From positions 1-64,000 of the forward strand of contig WQVD01000001.1 of NCBI GenBank assembly GCA_009781755.1: DNA of 64,000 nucleotides. The letters run 5' to 3'. The translations under genes and the position numbers were made by a program. The DNA comes from Defluviitaleaceae bacterium. GTDB taxonomy: Bacteria; Bacillota; Clostridia; Lachnospirales; WQUN01. Below the pieces are notes generated by a model, which saw nothing but the letters and a program-made list of their open reading frames with translations, did no database searches and was not told the DNA's origin. Shown here in pieces: positions 8,697 through 18,377 of the stretch; within the stretch, counting starts at the first letter, position 1, and each line of letters opens with the position of its first letter.

Positions 8697-9773
8697 ATGA
8701 AGAAAGTATTTTTTGCCCTGTGTCTTTTCATTAGTATGATTATATTTGCATCGATTGTATACGCAGATTATTCGCCCGCAAGCACAACGCCACGTGTCAT
8801 TGATCCTACGCGTCCTATGGTTGCGCTAACCTTCGATGATGGGCCTGCCGCACGTAATACCGCGCAGATTTTGGATGTGTTAGAAGCGCATCAATCAAGC
8901 GCTACTTTTTTTGTTGTGGGCAACCGCATACGATACCATGAACCGTTGGTGCGGCGTATGCATGACAATGGCTTCGAAGTGGTCGGGCACTCATGGAACC
9001 ACGCCAACATGACGCGCTTGACCGATTATGAAATCCGCAGCCAAATTTTGATTCCGCACAACACGATTGAGAAAACCGTCGGCGGCGCCGTGCCATTTAT
9101 TTTTCGTGCGCCGTATGGCGCGGTTAATGCGGCGGTTCGAGTTATGTCGCAAGAGTTGGGTTTTGCGTTAATCGATTGGAGCGTGGACCCCAGGGATTGG
9201 GAAGCGCGTAACGCGCAAACGGTTGCCTACCGCGTACTGCGCGATGTGCGCGATGGGGACATCGTATTGCTGCACGACTTGCACGCATCCACCGCCGCCG
9301 CAACGGAATTGATTGTTCCTGAGTTAGTAACGCGTGGTTACCAACTCGTGTCGGTGTCGGAATTATTTTATTATCGGGGTATCGAACCGCAGGCGGGGAA
9401 TGTCTATTTCCATGCATCGCCGCACGGGGTTTATGTGAATGGAGCGCGCCTGCGTACAGAGATACCCCCGCTGCGGATAAACGGGCGGTTCATGATACAG
9501 TCCACACACCTAGCCAACGCCATGAATGCCCGCCACCACTGGAACGCAAACACGCAAACCATCACAATGATACACCGTTGTCGTGTGCTTATCATGCAAA
9601 TAAATAACCCCGAAGCGCGATTGTTCGCGAACGGGGCAGATACGATTTATGATTTGGGCGCGGCACCCATGATGCGGCGCGGCAGTACGTTGATACCCAT
9701 CCGCGCGTTGGAATTATTGGGCGCAACCGTTCAATGGCAAAATCCCGATGTGATAATTACAACGACATGGTAA
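8697..9773 (+). CDS. Secreted polysaccharide deacetylase with copper-amine-oxidase-like C-terminal domain
   Basis: 358 residues. A signal peptide spans about residues 1-23 (basic MKK, hydrophobic core, VYA). The NodB domain shows the metal motifs TFDDGP (45-50) and HSWNH (98-102), FRAPYG, and LLHD as the catalytic His strand, so it should be an active CE4 enzyme acting on peptidoglycan or other N-acetylated glycans. The last 110 residues repeat the VNGxxL / RxGxTLIPIRAL pattern of copper amine oxidase N-terminal-like wall or glycan domains. The ATG at 8697 has AGGAGG; the frame is open upstream but that part encodes no signal peptide. Confidence 0.9.
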   Translation: MKKVFFALCLFISMIIFASIVYADYSPASTTPRVIDPTRPMVALTFDDGPAARNTAQILDVLEAHQSSATFFVVGNRIRYHEPLVRRMHDNGFEVVGHSWNHANMTRLTDYEIRSQILIPHNTIEKTVGGAVPFIFRAPYGAVNAAVRVMSQELGFALIDWSVDPRDWEARNAQTVAYRVLRDVRDGDIVLLHDLHASTAAATELIVPELVTRGYQLVSVSELFYYRGIEPQAGNVYFHASPHGVYVNGARLRTEIPPLRINGRFMIQSTHLANAMNARHHWNANTQTITMIHRCRVLIMQINNPEARLFANGADTIYDLGAAPMMRRGSTLIPIRALELLGATVQWQNPDVIITTTW

Positions 9774-10179
9774 GTATGGTTGTACTGCCGACTTTGATGA
9801 TAATTTCGCGCCGTGCTTTTTTGTATGCGATGGCGTCGATTTGTACGTGCAAGCCGTTTTCGCCGCTGGCATGGGCGAAGTCGGTGGAAATGGTTTTGCG
9901 GGCGGGGTAGGCGCCCTTGAAGCGTTCGCGGAAAACTTTTTCCATGATGGGGATGTTCCATACGTCGCGCATCATTACGTCTACTTTGACGACCGATTCT
10001 AACTTTAATCCAACGGTGCGGAGCCGTTCTTCTATATCGTCCAGTGCGCCATGCACTTGCGATTCCATGTTCATACCCACATTGCCCGCACAAAACGATA
10101 AAAATACATAATCACCAGCCTCGACGATTTCCGACCATGCGTTGTCCTCGTTGATGCCGTGTCTTATTATTTTGCTCAT
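9757..10179 (-). CDS. RidA family (YjgF/YER057c/UK114) protein
   Basis: 140 residues. The fold markers are AGDYVFLSFCAGN, a helix with IEERLRTVGLKLESVVKVDVMMRD, and a Phe-rich centre, which place it in the RidA superfamily of enamine/imine deaminases. The conserved Arg/Glu pocket is only partly recognisable, so catalytic activity is uncertain. Start chosen at 10179 (AGGAG, eight bases), overlapping the aldo/keto reductase stop by four bases. Its 3' end overlaps the convergent deacetylase gene by 17 bases. Confidence 0.75.
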   Translation of the reverse strand: MSKIIRHGINEDNAWSEIVEAGDYVFLSFCAGNVGMNMESQVHGALDDIEERLRTVGLKLESVVKVDVMMRDVWNIPIMEKVFRERFKGAYPARKTISTDFAHASGENGLHVQIDAIAYKKARREIIIKVGSTTILTMSL

Positions 10180-11318
10180 GATGCATCTCCTAGCAAACGT
10201 TCCGCTTCTTTTACATTGTTGATGACTGTCACGCCGAAGGGGCAGCGTTTTTCGCAATGGCCGCATTCGATGCAAGGTGCGGTGTTTAATGATTGGTAGT
10301 GCGATTTGATGGACGGCGGCACGACATCGGGCGTGAGCCGCGCGATGTCCAAATATTTGTGTACGGCGGCGATGTCAATGTTGACGGGGCAGGGCTGGCA
10401 ATGGCTGCAATAAACGCAATTACCGCGGAAATCATTGCGCACGGTGGCGAGGACCTCCGCGTAGTCTTTTTCTGCGTCGGTGGCGTTGATATAGCCGACG
10501 ATTTGGCGCATTTCTTCGGCAGTCTGGCAGCCGGGTAATACGCTGGCCACGGCGGGGCGGCTGAGCGCGTAATGGGTGCATTGGTGTACGGTCAATGGTT
10601 TGGCGTAAGGGGTATGCTCTGCGGACAGCAACTTGCCTGAACCGTAGGATTTCATGGTGGTGATGCCGACGCCTTTTTGCTCGCACAGGGCGTACAGCGC
10701 GGCGCGGTCGGGGTCAATACCGCGGAAAAGACCCGCTCCAAAGTCTTTGTTTGAATGGTCAAATACATATTCCGTGGCGGGCAGCATGTCAAACGCGGGA
10801 TTGATGGAGAACATCATCATTTCTACCAAGCCGGTTTCTACGACTTTCTTTGCCGTAATGGGATTGTGAGAAGAGAATCCGATGTGGCGAATATCGCTGT
10901 TTTGCTTGAGCCGCTGGGCATAGGTAAGGAACTCTGTATGGAATACATTGTCGAAATCCGCTTGAGAGTCGATGAAAAACAGCATGCCAAAGTCGATATA
11001 GCCGAACAGGTGCAGGAGCTTTTCAAAGTATTTTTTGACAGTGGGCATGTCGCGGCTGATGTCATATTGCTGGTTGACATCTGTGGCTCCGATGTGCCCT
11101 TGGAGCATCACTTCGCGCCGCCGCGTGCCGAACGCTTTGGCGATATGTTCACGTACTTCGTCTCCGGGCATGAACACGTCCATCAAGTTAATGCCGTGTT
11201 CCAATGCTTCGTCCATGGTGGATTTGACTTGCTCGTAGGGCTTGCGGTCTACGTGCTCAAGCCCCAAGCCGATAATAGAAACGTCCAAGCCGGTTTTGCC
11301 TAACGGGCGATAAATCAT
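10176..11318 (-). CDS. Aldo/keto reductase with C-terminal 2[4Fe-4S] ferredoxin-like domain
   Basis: 380 residues. The N-terminus MIYRPLGKTGLDVSIIGLG is typical of the AKR family. After the barrel come two cysteine clusters, CVYCSHCQPCPVNID and CIECGHCEKRCPFGV, each able to bind an iron-sulfur cluster. The classical AKR catalytic Tyr is not obvious in the DVFMPGDEV segment. This fused form is common in anaerobic Clostridia and is thought to do redox chemistry on small aldehydes or sugars; substrate unknown. Translationally coupled to the RidA-like gene. Confidence 0.85.
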   Translation of the reverse strand: MIYRPLGKTGLDVSIIGLGLEHVDRKPYEQVKSTMDEALEHGINLMDVFMPGDEVREHIAKAFGTRRREVMLQGHIGATDVNQQYDISRDMPTVKKYFEKLLHLFGYIDFGMLFFIDSQADFDNVFHTEFLTYAQRLKQNSDIRHIGFSSHNPITAKKVVETGLVEMMMFSINPAFDMLPATEYVFDHSNKDFGAGLFRGIDPDRAALYALCEQKGVGITTMKSYGSGKLLSAEHTPYAKPLTVHQCTHYALSRPAVASVLPGCQTAEEMRQIVGYINATDAEKDYAEVLATVRNDFRGNCVYCSHCQPCPVNIDIAAVHKYLDIARLTPDVVPPSIKSHYQSLNTAPCIECGHCEKRCPFGVTVINNVKEAERLLGDAS

Positions 11319-11334
11319 ATGAATTTCTCCTTTT

Positions 11335-12597
11335 TTAAGCGCGGCGTATAATGTCGTATTGTGTTACGGGCGTGTTTAATTTTATTTGCACTTTTTGTTT
11401 GGGGTGGGGGGCGGATGTGATGGGTTTGTTGTGTTCGTCGTACATGGCTTCGATGGTTTGTGTGTGGTGCTGTGCATTGGCGCGGAAGATTTGGATGGGG
11501 TCGCCGATAACAAATTTATTACATTGTTCCACTGTTGCCAACTCCGTGGCGGGATCGTAGCTTTCCACAATCGCCAAAAAATCTTGCAACGAGAAGCGAT
11601 TGTCGCCCGTATAGCTGTGGTCGTCGGCGCTGGGCTTGCCGAAATAGAAGCCCGTGGAATATCGTCCGCTTCCTAGTCGTGCCAGCGCGGCGGCGTAGTC
11701 ATCGCGTTTAGTCATGTACAATTGCGGATCATTGTAATAATCGTCGATGGCTTGGCGGTAGGCGGCTACGGTGGCGGCTACATAGTAAGCGGTTTTCATG
11801 CGGCCTTCGATTTTAAAGGAGCGTATGCCCACATCCACCAAATCGGGGATGTGGCGAATCATGCACATATCACGGGCGTTCATTATATAGGTGCCACTTT
11901 CGTCCTCATGCAGGGGCAGGACTTCACCGGATTTTTTTTCAATTAAATCAGCGGAAAGCTTTAAATCATATTCCCAGCGGCAGGGTTGGATGCAATCGCC
12001 GCCGTTGGCATCGCGGATGGGCGCATCGGCGTGTTTTGTGTTGCCGATGTAATTACTGATCAGGCACCGCCCACTGTACGCCATGCACATGGCTCCATGG
12101 ACGAAGCATTCGATATGAAGGTCGGGCACTTGGCGGTTAATTTCACGGATTTCTGCCATGCTCAACTCACGTGCAAGGATGACCCGCGCCGCGCCCGCAT
12201 TGCGCCAAAATGCCGCCGCCGCATAATTGGTGCAATTAGCCTGTGTGGACAAATGCAACTCCATATTCGGCATCACCGATCGCGCTAACGAAAAAACGCC
12301 CAAGTCAGAAACAATGAGCGCATCTGCTCCCATTTCCTGCAAGGACGTAAAATAATCCGCCATACCCTCAAAATCCGCGTTGTGCGCGAAAATATTTGCC
12401 GTTATGTAAACCTTCTTGCCGTGCGCATGCGCGTAAGTAATCCCTTCTGCCATTTCCTGCGGCGAGAAATTCTTCGCGTTGGCGCGCATTCCCAAAGCTC
12501 GCCCGCCCATATAAACGGCATCTGCACCATAAGCAATGGCAACCTTCAATTTTTCCAAATCTCCCGCAGGGGCGAGCAACTCAGGCTTTGTCATCAT
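11335..12597 (-). CDS. Peptidase U32 family protein (YrrO/TrhP-like)
   Basis: 420 residues. The start PELLAPAGDLEKLKVAIAYG and the central block ARELSMAEIREI followed by FVHGAMCMAYSGRC are diagnostic for the U32 family; the cysteine-containing VHGAMCMAYSGRCLISNY segment matches the metal or cluster-binding region. Members of this length act in prephenate-dependent 5-hydroxyuridine formation in tRNA (TrhP) or are described as collagenase-like peptidases; the tRNA role is better supported in Bacillus and E. coli. Ends 16 bases before the aldo/keto reductase start, so probably one operon. Confidence 0.8.
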   Translation of the reverse strand: MMTKPELLAPAGDLEKLKVAIAYGADAVYMGGRALGMRANAKNFSPQEMAEGITYAHAHGKKVYITANIFAHNADFEGMADYFTSLQEMGADALIVSDLGVFSLARSVMPNMELHLSTQANCTNYAAAAFWRNAGAARVILARELSMAEIREINRQVPDLHIECFVHGAMCMAYSGRCLISNYIGNTKHADAPIRDANGGDCIQPCRWEYDLKLSADLIEKKSGEVLPLHEDESGTYIMNARDMCMIRHIPDLVDVGIRSFKIEGRMKTAYYVAATVAAYRQAIDDYYNDPQLYMTKRDDYAAALARLGSGRYSTGFYFGKPSADDHSYTGDNRFSLQDFLAIVESYDPATELATVEQCNKFVIGDPIQIFRANAQHHTQTIEAMYDEHNKPITSAPHPKQKVQIKLNTPVTQYDIIRRA

Positions 12598-12730
12598 GCA
12601 ACCATGCTACCAAAACATCACCCAAGCATCAAGTAGGCAAATTGATTAAACCAATCATTAATCAATTTCTCAAACCTAATTAACGCAACCCCTAATCAAA
12701 ATCGTCAAATCAATTCACAAACCCCCATTA

Positions 12731-12798
12731 TTGGGGGTCAAGGGGGACTGTGTTCCCCTTGCGGGTCTGGGCAGCGCCCGGGGTCTTAATCTTTTGAA
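12731..12798 (+). repeat. Intergenic repeat family 1, copy A
   Basis: Contains the blocks GGGGGTCAAGGGGG, CCTTGCGGGTCTGGGCAGC and GGGTCTTAATCTTTTGA, shared with copies near 22014, 22981 and (inverted) 21774. The region 12598-12867 holds no convincing gene; apart from this repeat it is AT-rich upstream sequence of the U32 gene and leader of the permease gene. Confidence 0.8.
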
Positions 12799-12867
12799 CG
12801 CCTTCCCACACCCCAAACAATCTTGTACAATCACAGAAAAATTCGAATTTCAAATCCGGAGGTACAT

Positions 12868-14283
12868 ATGCAAGCGTTAAAGCGTCAACATGGTCTATTC
12901 GTGACCACCTGCTTTGTGGTCGGCTTCTTGGTCGGTACTGGGATATTCTTTTTGCCCGGGCGGATTTTATATGAAGTGGACGGTAATGTTGGGTTGGGTG
13001 TAATGGCATGGGTCATTGGCGGGTTAATGATTGCGCCATGTGTGTTCATGTTTAGCCAATTTGCTGCGCGATACGAGAAGATGCATGGCTTTGTGGATTA
13101 CGCAGAGGCAATTGTAGGGCGTCGGTATGGTTATTTGGCAGGTTGGTTCTTCGCGGTGATGTACCAGCCGGCGGGATACGCGATTATCGCGTGGATAACG
13201 TCGGGCTTTACGGCTACGTTGGTGGGGATGGAACCGGGTAGCGAGGTATATTTGCCGTTTCGGTTTTTTATTTCTGGGTTTTTTATGGCGGTTACGTTTG
13301 TTGTAAATTATTTGGCGCCCAAGGTGCCGGTCAAATTTAATGTGGTTACTACGGTGGCGCGGATGATTCCGCTGGTGCTGATGGGTACAGTGGGCGTACT
13401 GATTGGGTTAGTAGTGAACCGTTCGCACCAGCCGGAGGTTATTGAAACACTTAACTTGCTTGGCAACGCACGCGGGTACACGTCGCTGTTTGCAGCTATT
13501 TCCGCGACGGCGTTTGCATTTAATGGCTGGCAAGCAGCGTTGGCATTTAACACCGAAGTAAAGGATTCGAAGCGGAAATTTCCGATTGCATTAATGGGTG
13601 GCTTTGGGTTAGTAATTGTCGTATATGTACTTTATTTCATCGGCATCACCCATGCGTCGCCGGAAAGCACCGCGCTTATCATGCAGGGCGGCGGCGCGAA
13701 TTTTGCCCAAGGTACGCGTCATGCATTTGAGTATATCTTTGGCCGCGCGGGTGGTTGGCTAGTGATTTTCATGATTATTTCTGGATTGGGTATATTAAAT
13801 GCTTGTTGTTTGGGAATGAGCCGCGCCATGTATGCGCTGGCCAAGCGCAATACTGGACCCATGCACGACCGCATGAGCGAATTGGATGCCAAAACAAACG
13901 TACCTAATAATTCTATGTTCATGGCGGTGGGGATTGGTTATGTTTGGTTGTTTGTTATATTCAGCAATACAATGGAGTGGTTTGGTAGTTTTTCGTTTAG
14001 CTTGCCTGATTTTTATAATTACAGCTTTTTTGGTTTGTTGGTGCCCATTTTCGTATGTTATGCCATTCGGCAAAAAGATTTGCATTTCGTCAAGCGTATT
14101 ATTTTCCCGGTAGTTGCAACGGCGGGTGCGGCGTTTATGTTTACGACATATTGGCTGGGCAGTACACGGCATGCAATCGTATACAGCGTAACTTTTATTT
14201 GCTTGGCATTGGTGGGTTGGATTTGGTACAAAGATACTCCTATATCCGCGGATATAAATATTGCAGGTGCGCAAAATGAATGA
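12868..14283 (+). CDS. APC family amino acid permease
   Basis: 471 residues, about 12 membrane helices. The first helix contains GFLVGTGIFFLPG, matching the GxGIF signature where APC permeases unwind to bind substrate. Further typical parts are FNGWQAALAFNTEVKDSKRKFP (GWE-like region of helix 6) and SRAMYALAKR after helix 8. Start at 12868 (CCGGAGG, five bases). Exact amino acid unknown. Followed after 35 bases by the FIST/kinase genes on the same strand. Confidence 0.85.
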   Translation: MQALKRQHGLFVTTCFVVGFLVGTGIFFLPGRILYEVDGNVGLGVMAWVIGGLMIAPCVFMFSQFAARYEKMHGFVDYAEAIVGRRYGYLAGWFFAVMYQPAGYAIIAWITSGFTATLVGMEPGSEVYLPFRFFISGFFMAVTFVVNYLAPKVPVKFNVVTTVARMIPLVLMGTVGVLIGLVVNRSHQPEVIETLNLLGNARGYTSLFAAISATAFAFNGWQAALAFNTEVKDSKRKFPIALMGGFGLVIVVYVLYFIGITHASPESTALIMQGGGANFAQGTRHAFEYIFGRAGGWLVIFMIISGLGILNACCLGMSRAMYALAKRNTGPMHDRMSELDAKTNVPNNSMFMAVGIGYVWLFVIFSNTMEWFGSFSFSLPDFYNYSFFGLLVPIFVCYAIRQKDLHFVKRIIFPVVATAGAAFMFTTYWLGSTRHAIVYSVTFICLALVGWIWYKDTPISADINIAGAQNE

Positions 14284-14318
14284 TAATATTACAAGTAATT
14301 ACAATTTGGAGGTGGCAT

Positions 14319-15479
14319 ATGACAAAAACATTTACTGCAAGTACCATTGAATTGGAAAATAGCGAAATAGCCATCAAAGAAATAAAATCACAACTTAATT
14401 TTGACTCCAATCTTTTGCACAATACCATTGGAATCCTGTCTTGTCATCAGGAGTTCGTATTGAATGGTATTGCACAAGCCATCATTGCCGCGTTGCCTTT
14501 CAAAGTCGTTGGAACGGTTGCGTCTGTCCAATCAATAGGAGCCGAAGCACCAGAACCGTTTTTATTAACACTTATGGTGATAACCAGTGATGACGTGGAA
14601 TACAAAACAATATTGACCCCATCCATTTTAGAAAATCCCAAGCAAGTAATTGCCGATAGCTACAAAAAATGTGCTGCAGACAAAGCGCCCGCGTTAATTA
14701 TTATGCTGTCGTCATTTATCATGCAAAATTCTGCAGCGGAATATGTTAACGTTCTTACGGATATATCTGGCGGCGTGCCTTGCTTCGGTACGATTGCGGT
14801 AGACGATACCTTTAATTTTGAGCACAGTTATTTAATATCCGATAGCGAGTTTTACAATGATCGGATGTGCTTAGTGCTTGCATACGGCAATCTTTCACCT
14901 AAGTTCTATGTAGCCAATATATCGCCATCCAAGGCAATCGGAAGTAAAGCCATTGTTACCAAAAGCGAAGGACATTTAATTAAAGAAATCGACGGGCAAT
15001 CGGTCGAAACTTTTATGCGTGGCATGGGCATTAATATAGATATCACTACGGGATATGACATGGCGCAGTTGCCGTTTTTGATTGATTATAACGATGGTTC
15101 GTTGCCGGTATCACGATTGTTGATTGCCATGACGCCAGAAGGGTATGCCATATGCGCCAGCGATGTGCCGGAAGGCAGAGGCATACAATTTGCACAAAGC
15201 GATGCCGAAGATGTAATCTACACATTGGATCAAACTGCGGAAGAACTTAAAGCCGATATAAGCAATGCCAACGGCTTATTGGCCTACACTTGCATTGCCC
15301 GCTGCGTTACACTGGGTAGCAACCAATACGGCGAAATGAAAAAATTGAGCGAAAAAATCGCAAACAAAATTCCGTTCATGATGACCTCATCCGGCGGGGA
15401 AATTTGCCCCATTGACAGTATTGGCGGAAAAACCATAAACCGTGCGCACAATAATGCTTTCATCGCCTGCCTATTCTAA
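14319..15479 (+). CDS. FIST domain sensor protein (first copy)
   Basis: 386 residues without signal peptide or membrane helices. An N-terminal FIST domain (through about residue 200) is followed by a FIST_C domain with MTPEGYAICASDVPEG, IARCVTLG and a terminal FMMTSSGGEICPI block. FIST proteins bind small molecules, proposed to be amino acids or derivatives, and feed histidine kinases or chemoreceptors. Start has GGAGG. It lies directly upstream of a soluble histidine kinase that starts 18 bases after its stop, and a second FIST gene follows the kinase. Confidence 0.85.
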   Translation: MTKTFTASTIELENSEIAIKEIKSQLNFDSNLLHNTIGILSCHQEFVLNGIAQAIIAALPFKVVGTVASVQSIGAEAPEPFLLTLMVITSDDVEYKTILTPSILENPKQVIADSYKKCAADKAPALIIMLSSFIMQNSAAEYVNVLTDISGGVPCFGTIAVDDTFNFEHSYLISDSEFYNDRMCLVLAYGNLSPKFYVANISPSKAIGSKAIVTKSEGHLIKEIDGQSVETFMRGMGINIDITTGYDMAQLPFLIDYNDGSLPVSRLLIAMTPEGYAICASDVPEGRGIQFAQSDAEDVIYTLDQTAEELKADISNANGLLAYTCIARCVTLGSNQYGEMKKLSEKIANKIPFMMTSSGGEICPIDSIGGKTINRAHNNAFIACLF

Positions 15480-15497
15480 ATGTTGGGAGTAAACGGC

Positions 15498-17165
15498 TTG
15501 AATGAAGAAATTATTAAATTACAGGCGGAAATTGATCGATTAAACGTTGAAATCCGCAAACACATACGTGAAGCAAAAGTGGCCAAAGGCTTTTTGGAAA
15601 AAGTGACCCGCGCAACCGAGTCTAAAGAAATCGTAAACAAAGCCCTAACAGCCGCCAATGCCCGCCAAAAAGAATATACCGATTTACTATTGCAAAATTG
15701 CCCCAGTATCATTGCATTGCTGGATGTAAACGGTAATTTTGTGCTGTCTACAAATGCATTGCTTGACGCGCTCAACCTACCCAAATTCGATTTAATACGA
15801 AACCGCAGCTTCGAAGAAATATTAAAGCCTTATATCAGACCTGAAGCAATGAATGAATTAAAAAAGGCCATCAATCGCGTAAGCATGACGGATAAAGTCA
15901 TTAAATTCGAAGCTTGGGTGGATTTTAACCTGCATAACCAACCTCGCTTTTATTCGGTCGAATTACGTGGCTTGCACAACGGTGTGTTGGTATTAATGAC
16001 CGACTTGACGGATTTCATACTGGAAAAACAACGCGCCGAAGTTGCCAACGAAGCAAAATCCACATTCTTGGCCAATATGAGCCACGAAATACGCACGCCC
16101 ATGAACGCAATCATCGGCATGAGCGCGGCATTGGCACGCAGCAATTTATCAGCTGAGCACCAAAAATATGTAGACAATATAAATTCCGCTTCCGGATCGT
16201 TGATGAACATCATTAATGATATCCTCGACTTTTCAAAAATTGAAGCGGGTAAAATGGATGTCCACGCGCAACATTATAAAATCGTTGCTATGCTTGAAAA
16301 TTTATATGCCATGTTTTTGGAATTGTGCCCGCAAGACCGCGTTAAACTGGATTTTAATATCAGCTTAGACTTTCCTGAAATGATATACGGCGACGAAAAA
16401 CATCTACGCCAAGTTCTAACCAATCTTTTATCCAATGCCGTCAAATACACACAGCAAGGCGAAATTACCTTTAGTGCATGTGTGCTTGATGATGATATGC
16501 TGTGCTTTGAAATTAAAGATACGGGCGCAGGAATCAAAGAAGAACATATTCAATATTTATTCAAGCCTTTTGTCCAATTCGATACACATAAAAACCGTAA
16601 TATCATAGGCACTGGTTTAGGACTGGCGATATGCCATAATTTATGCCAACTCATGAATGGGGAAATTCATGTAAAAAGTGAATACGGCAAGGGTTCGACT
16701 TTTACGGTGTTGATTCCGTATGACCGATTGGCTGCTTCTGATTATATTGAGACGCCTCCGGTGCATTCATTTATTGCGCCTGACGTGCGCGCGTTGGTTA
16801 TCGATGATATCGAAATAAACTTGACCGTTGCGGAAGTGAATTTGGATATTTTTCAAATAAAAGCGGACTTTGTGAACAATGGATATGAGGCCATTGATCT
16901 GGCCAAGAAAAACGAATACGACATCATTTTTATTGATCATATGATGCCGGGCATCAACGGCGTTGATACGTGCAAAGCCATTCGCGCGTTAAATAGTGCA
17001 AATAATAAGATTCCGATCGTGGCATTTACGGCCAATGTGGTGCAAGGTGCGCGTCAAATGTTTTTGGATAGTGGATTTGACGATGTGCTGGCTAAGCCGC
17101 TGGTGCTGAATGAATTAAATGCATGCTTGCGCCGTCATTTGCCGGCGGAATCTATAATTGAATAA
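15498..17165 (+). CDS. Soluble hybrid sensor histidine kinase (PAS-HisKA-HATPase-REC)
   Basis: 555 residues from a TTG start at 15498 with GGGAG eight bases upstream; an ATG at 15480 abuts the FIST stop but has no binding site. Domain order: coiled coil (about 1-55), PAS (60-175), HisKA with MSHEIRTP (phospho-His about 196), HATPase with N box [16 protein letters not shown] and GTGLGLAI, and a C-terminal receiver with IDD acidic pair, phospho-Asp near 480 (FIDHMMPG) and Lys in AKPL. No membrane segment, so it senses cytoplasmic signals, probably through the flanking FIST proteins. No output response regulator is adjacent. Confidence 0.92.
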   Translation: MNEEIIKLQAEIDRLNVEIRKHIREAKVAKGFLEKVTRATESKEIVNKALTAANARQKEYTDLLLQNCPSIIALLDVNGNFVLSTNALLDALNLPKFDLIRNRSFEEILKPYIRPEAMNELKKAINRVSMTDKVIKFEAWVDFNLHNQPRFYSVELRGLHNGVLVLMTDLTDFILEKQRAEVANEAKSTFLANMSHEIRTPMNAIIGMSAALARSNLSAEHQKYVDNINSASGSLMNIINDILDFSKIEAGKMDVHAQHYKIVAMLENLYAMFLELCPQDRVKLDFNISLDFPEMIYGDEKHLRQVLTNLLSNAVKYTQQGEITFSACVLDDDMLCFEIKDTGAGIKEEHIQYLFKPFVQFDTHKNRNIIGTGLGLAICHNLCQLMNGEIHVKSEYGKGSTFTVLIPYDRLAASDYIETPPVHSFIAPDVRALVIDDIEINLTVAEVNLDIFQIKADFVNNGYEAIDLAKKNEYDIIFIDHMMPGINGVDTCKAIRALNSANNKIPIVAFTANVVQGARQMFLDSGFDDVLAKPLVLNELNACLRRHLPAESIIE

Positions 17166-17185
17166 AATCTTGGAGGAAATCTAAT

Positions 17186-18352
17186 ATGATCAAAGCGGCA
17201 TCAGTCCAAACCAACCATATCGATGATATACAACGCGCATGCGACGATTTAAAAAGCCAATTGCAACATAAATTGCCTTTGTTAAAAAACAGCGTGGGCA
17301 TCGTACAATGTGACCCGGAATATATAGAAGCAGGGATGATGGAACGGTTATATCGCGAATTTGGCTTCCCGTTGGTGGGGGGAACAACGGTTTCTGTGAC
17401 AACCAACAACGCGCCGCCTGAAACACATGCATTTTCCATGATGGTTATTACTAGCGACAACGTTCAATTTATTGCATCTATGACCAATGGCATCAAGGAC
17501 AATCCGGTGCGCGCCATAGAAACAGCGATGGAGCAAGCCATAACGGCCGCAACAAAACCGGTGAAGCTTGCGCTTGTATTCCCTACCGTGACTGACAATG
17601 CGAATATGCCCGGTGATTTATATTTTGAAGCGGTGGAAGGTGTTTGTCCGGGGTTGCCGGTATTCGGTACGCTGTCGGTGAACGATTCTGTAGATGAATA
17701 TGAGCGTAGTATGTCTGTATATAATGCGCAGTTTTCTACATTGGAAATGAGCTTTGTAATGGTGTGCGGCGATGTGAACCCCCGCTTTTTTGTGACGGCG
17801 GCTTTTGATCAATCGAGCGCGATTGAACCGGCCAAAATTACCAAAGTAGAAAACCAATTAATTTGCGAAATAAATGGAATGCTTGCACTGGATTACTTTA
17901 AAAGCGTAGGTTTCGCTGCGGATGGCAAGCTGAGCAAGGGCGTATACTTCTTGCCGTTATTAATCACCGAGCAGGGTGAAGACGGAATTGATCGCACCAT
18001 TGTACGCGCCATGGTGCAATTTACGCCCGAGGGGTACATTCCGTGCCGTGGGAAAGTGCCCGAAGAAGCCCATATTTCGTTTGGCTCATTGGAAGCGGCA
18101 GAAATCTTAGAATCTACGGAAACCGTGTTGGCGCAAATGAACATAGAAAATGAAATTAATGCGGCGTTGGTATTTTCATGCATTATCCGGCAATTAAGTA
18201 TCGGCACCAATGTTATGGGTGAATTGGAGCTTATTGGAAAGACGATACGTGATGGGGTGCCGTTTTTGGCATCGTACTCCGGTGGAGAATTGAGTCCACT
18301 GGGCGCGAAAAATTATTTTCATAATTACACGTTGATTGCTTGTATATTGTAA
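17186..18352 (+). CDS. FIST domain sensor protein (second copy)
   Basis: 388 residues, the same two-part FIST/FIST_C architecture as the protein before the kinase, with FTPEGYIPCRGKVPEE, IIRQLSIGTN and a closing FLASYSGGELSPLG. The two FIST proteins share architecture but have clearly diverged along their whole length, so this is an old duplication. No signal peptide. Start has GGAGG nine bases upstream. Likely a ligand-binding input protein for the hybrid kinase. Confidence 0.85.
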   Translation: MIKAASVQTNHIDDIQRACDDLKSQLQHKLPLLKNSVGIVQCDPEYIEAGMMERLYREFGFPLVGGTTVSVTTNNAPPETHAFSMMVITSDNVQFIASMTNGIKDNPVRAIETAMEQAITAATKPVKLALVFPTVTDNANMPGDLYFEAVEGVCPGLPVFGTLSVNDSVDEYERSMSVYNAQFSTLEMSFVMVCGDVNPRFFVTAAFDQSSAIEPAKITKVENQLICEINGMLALDYFKSVGFAADGKLSKGVYFLPLLITEQGEDGIDRTIVRAMVQFTPEGYIPCRGKVPEEAHISFGSLEAAEILESTETVLAQMNIENEINAALVFSCIIRQLSIGTNVMGELELIGKTIRDGVPFLASYSGGELSPLGAKNYFHNYTLIACIL

Positions 18353-18377
18353 AAATTAAATAATGGAGATGATAAAA

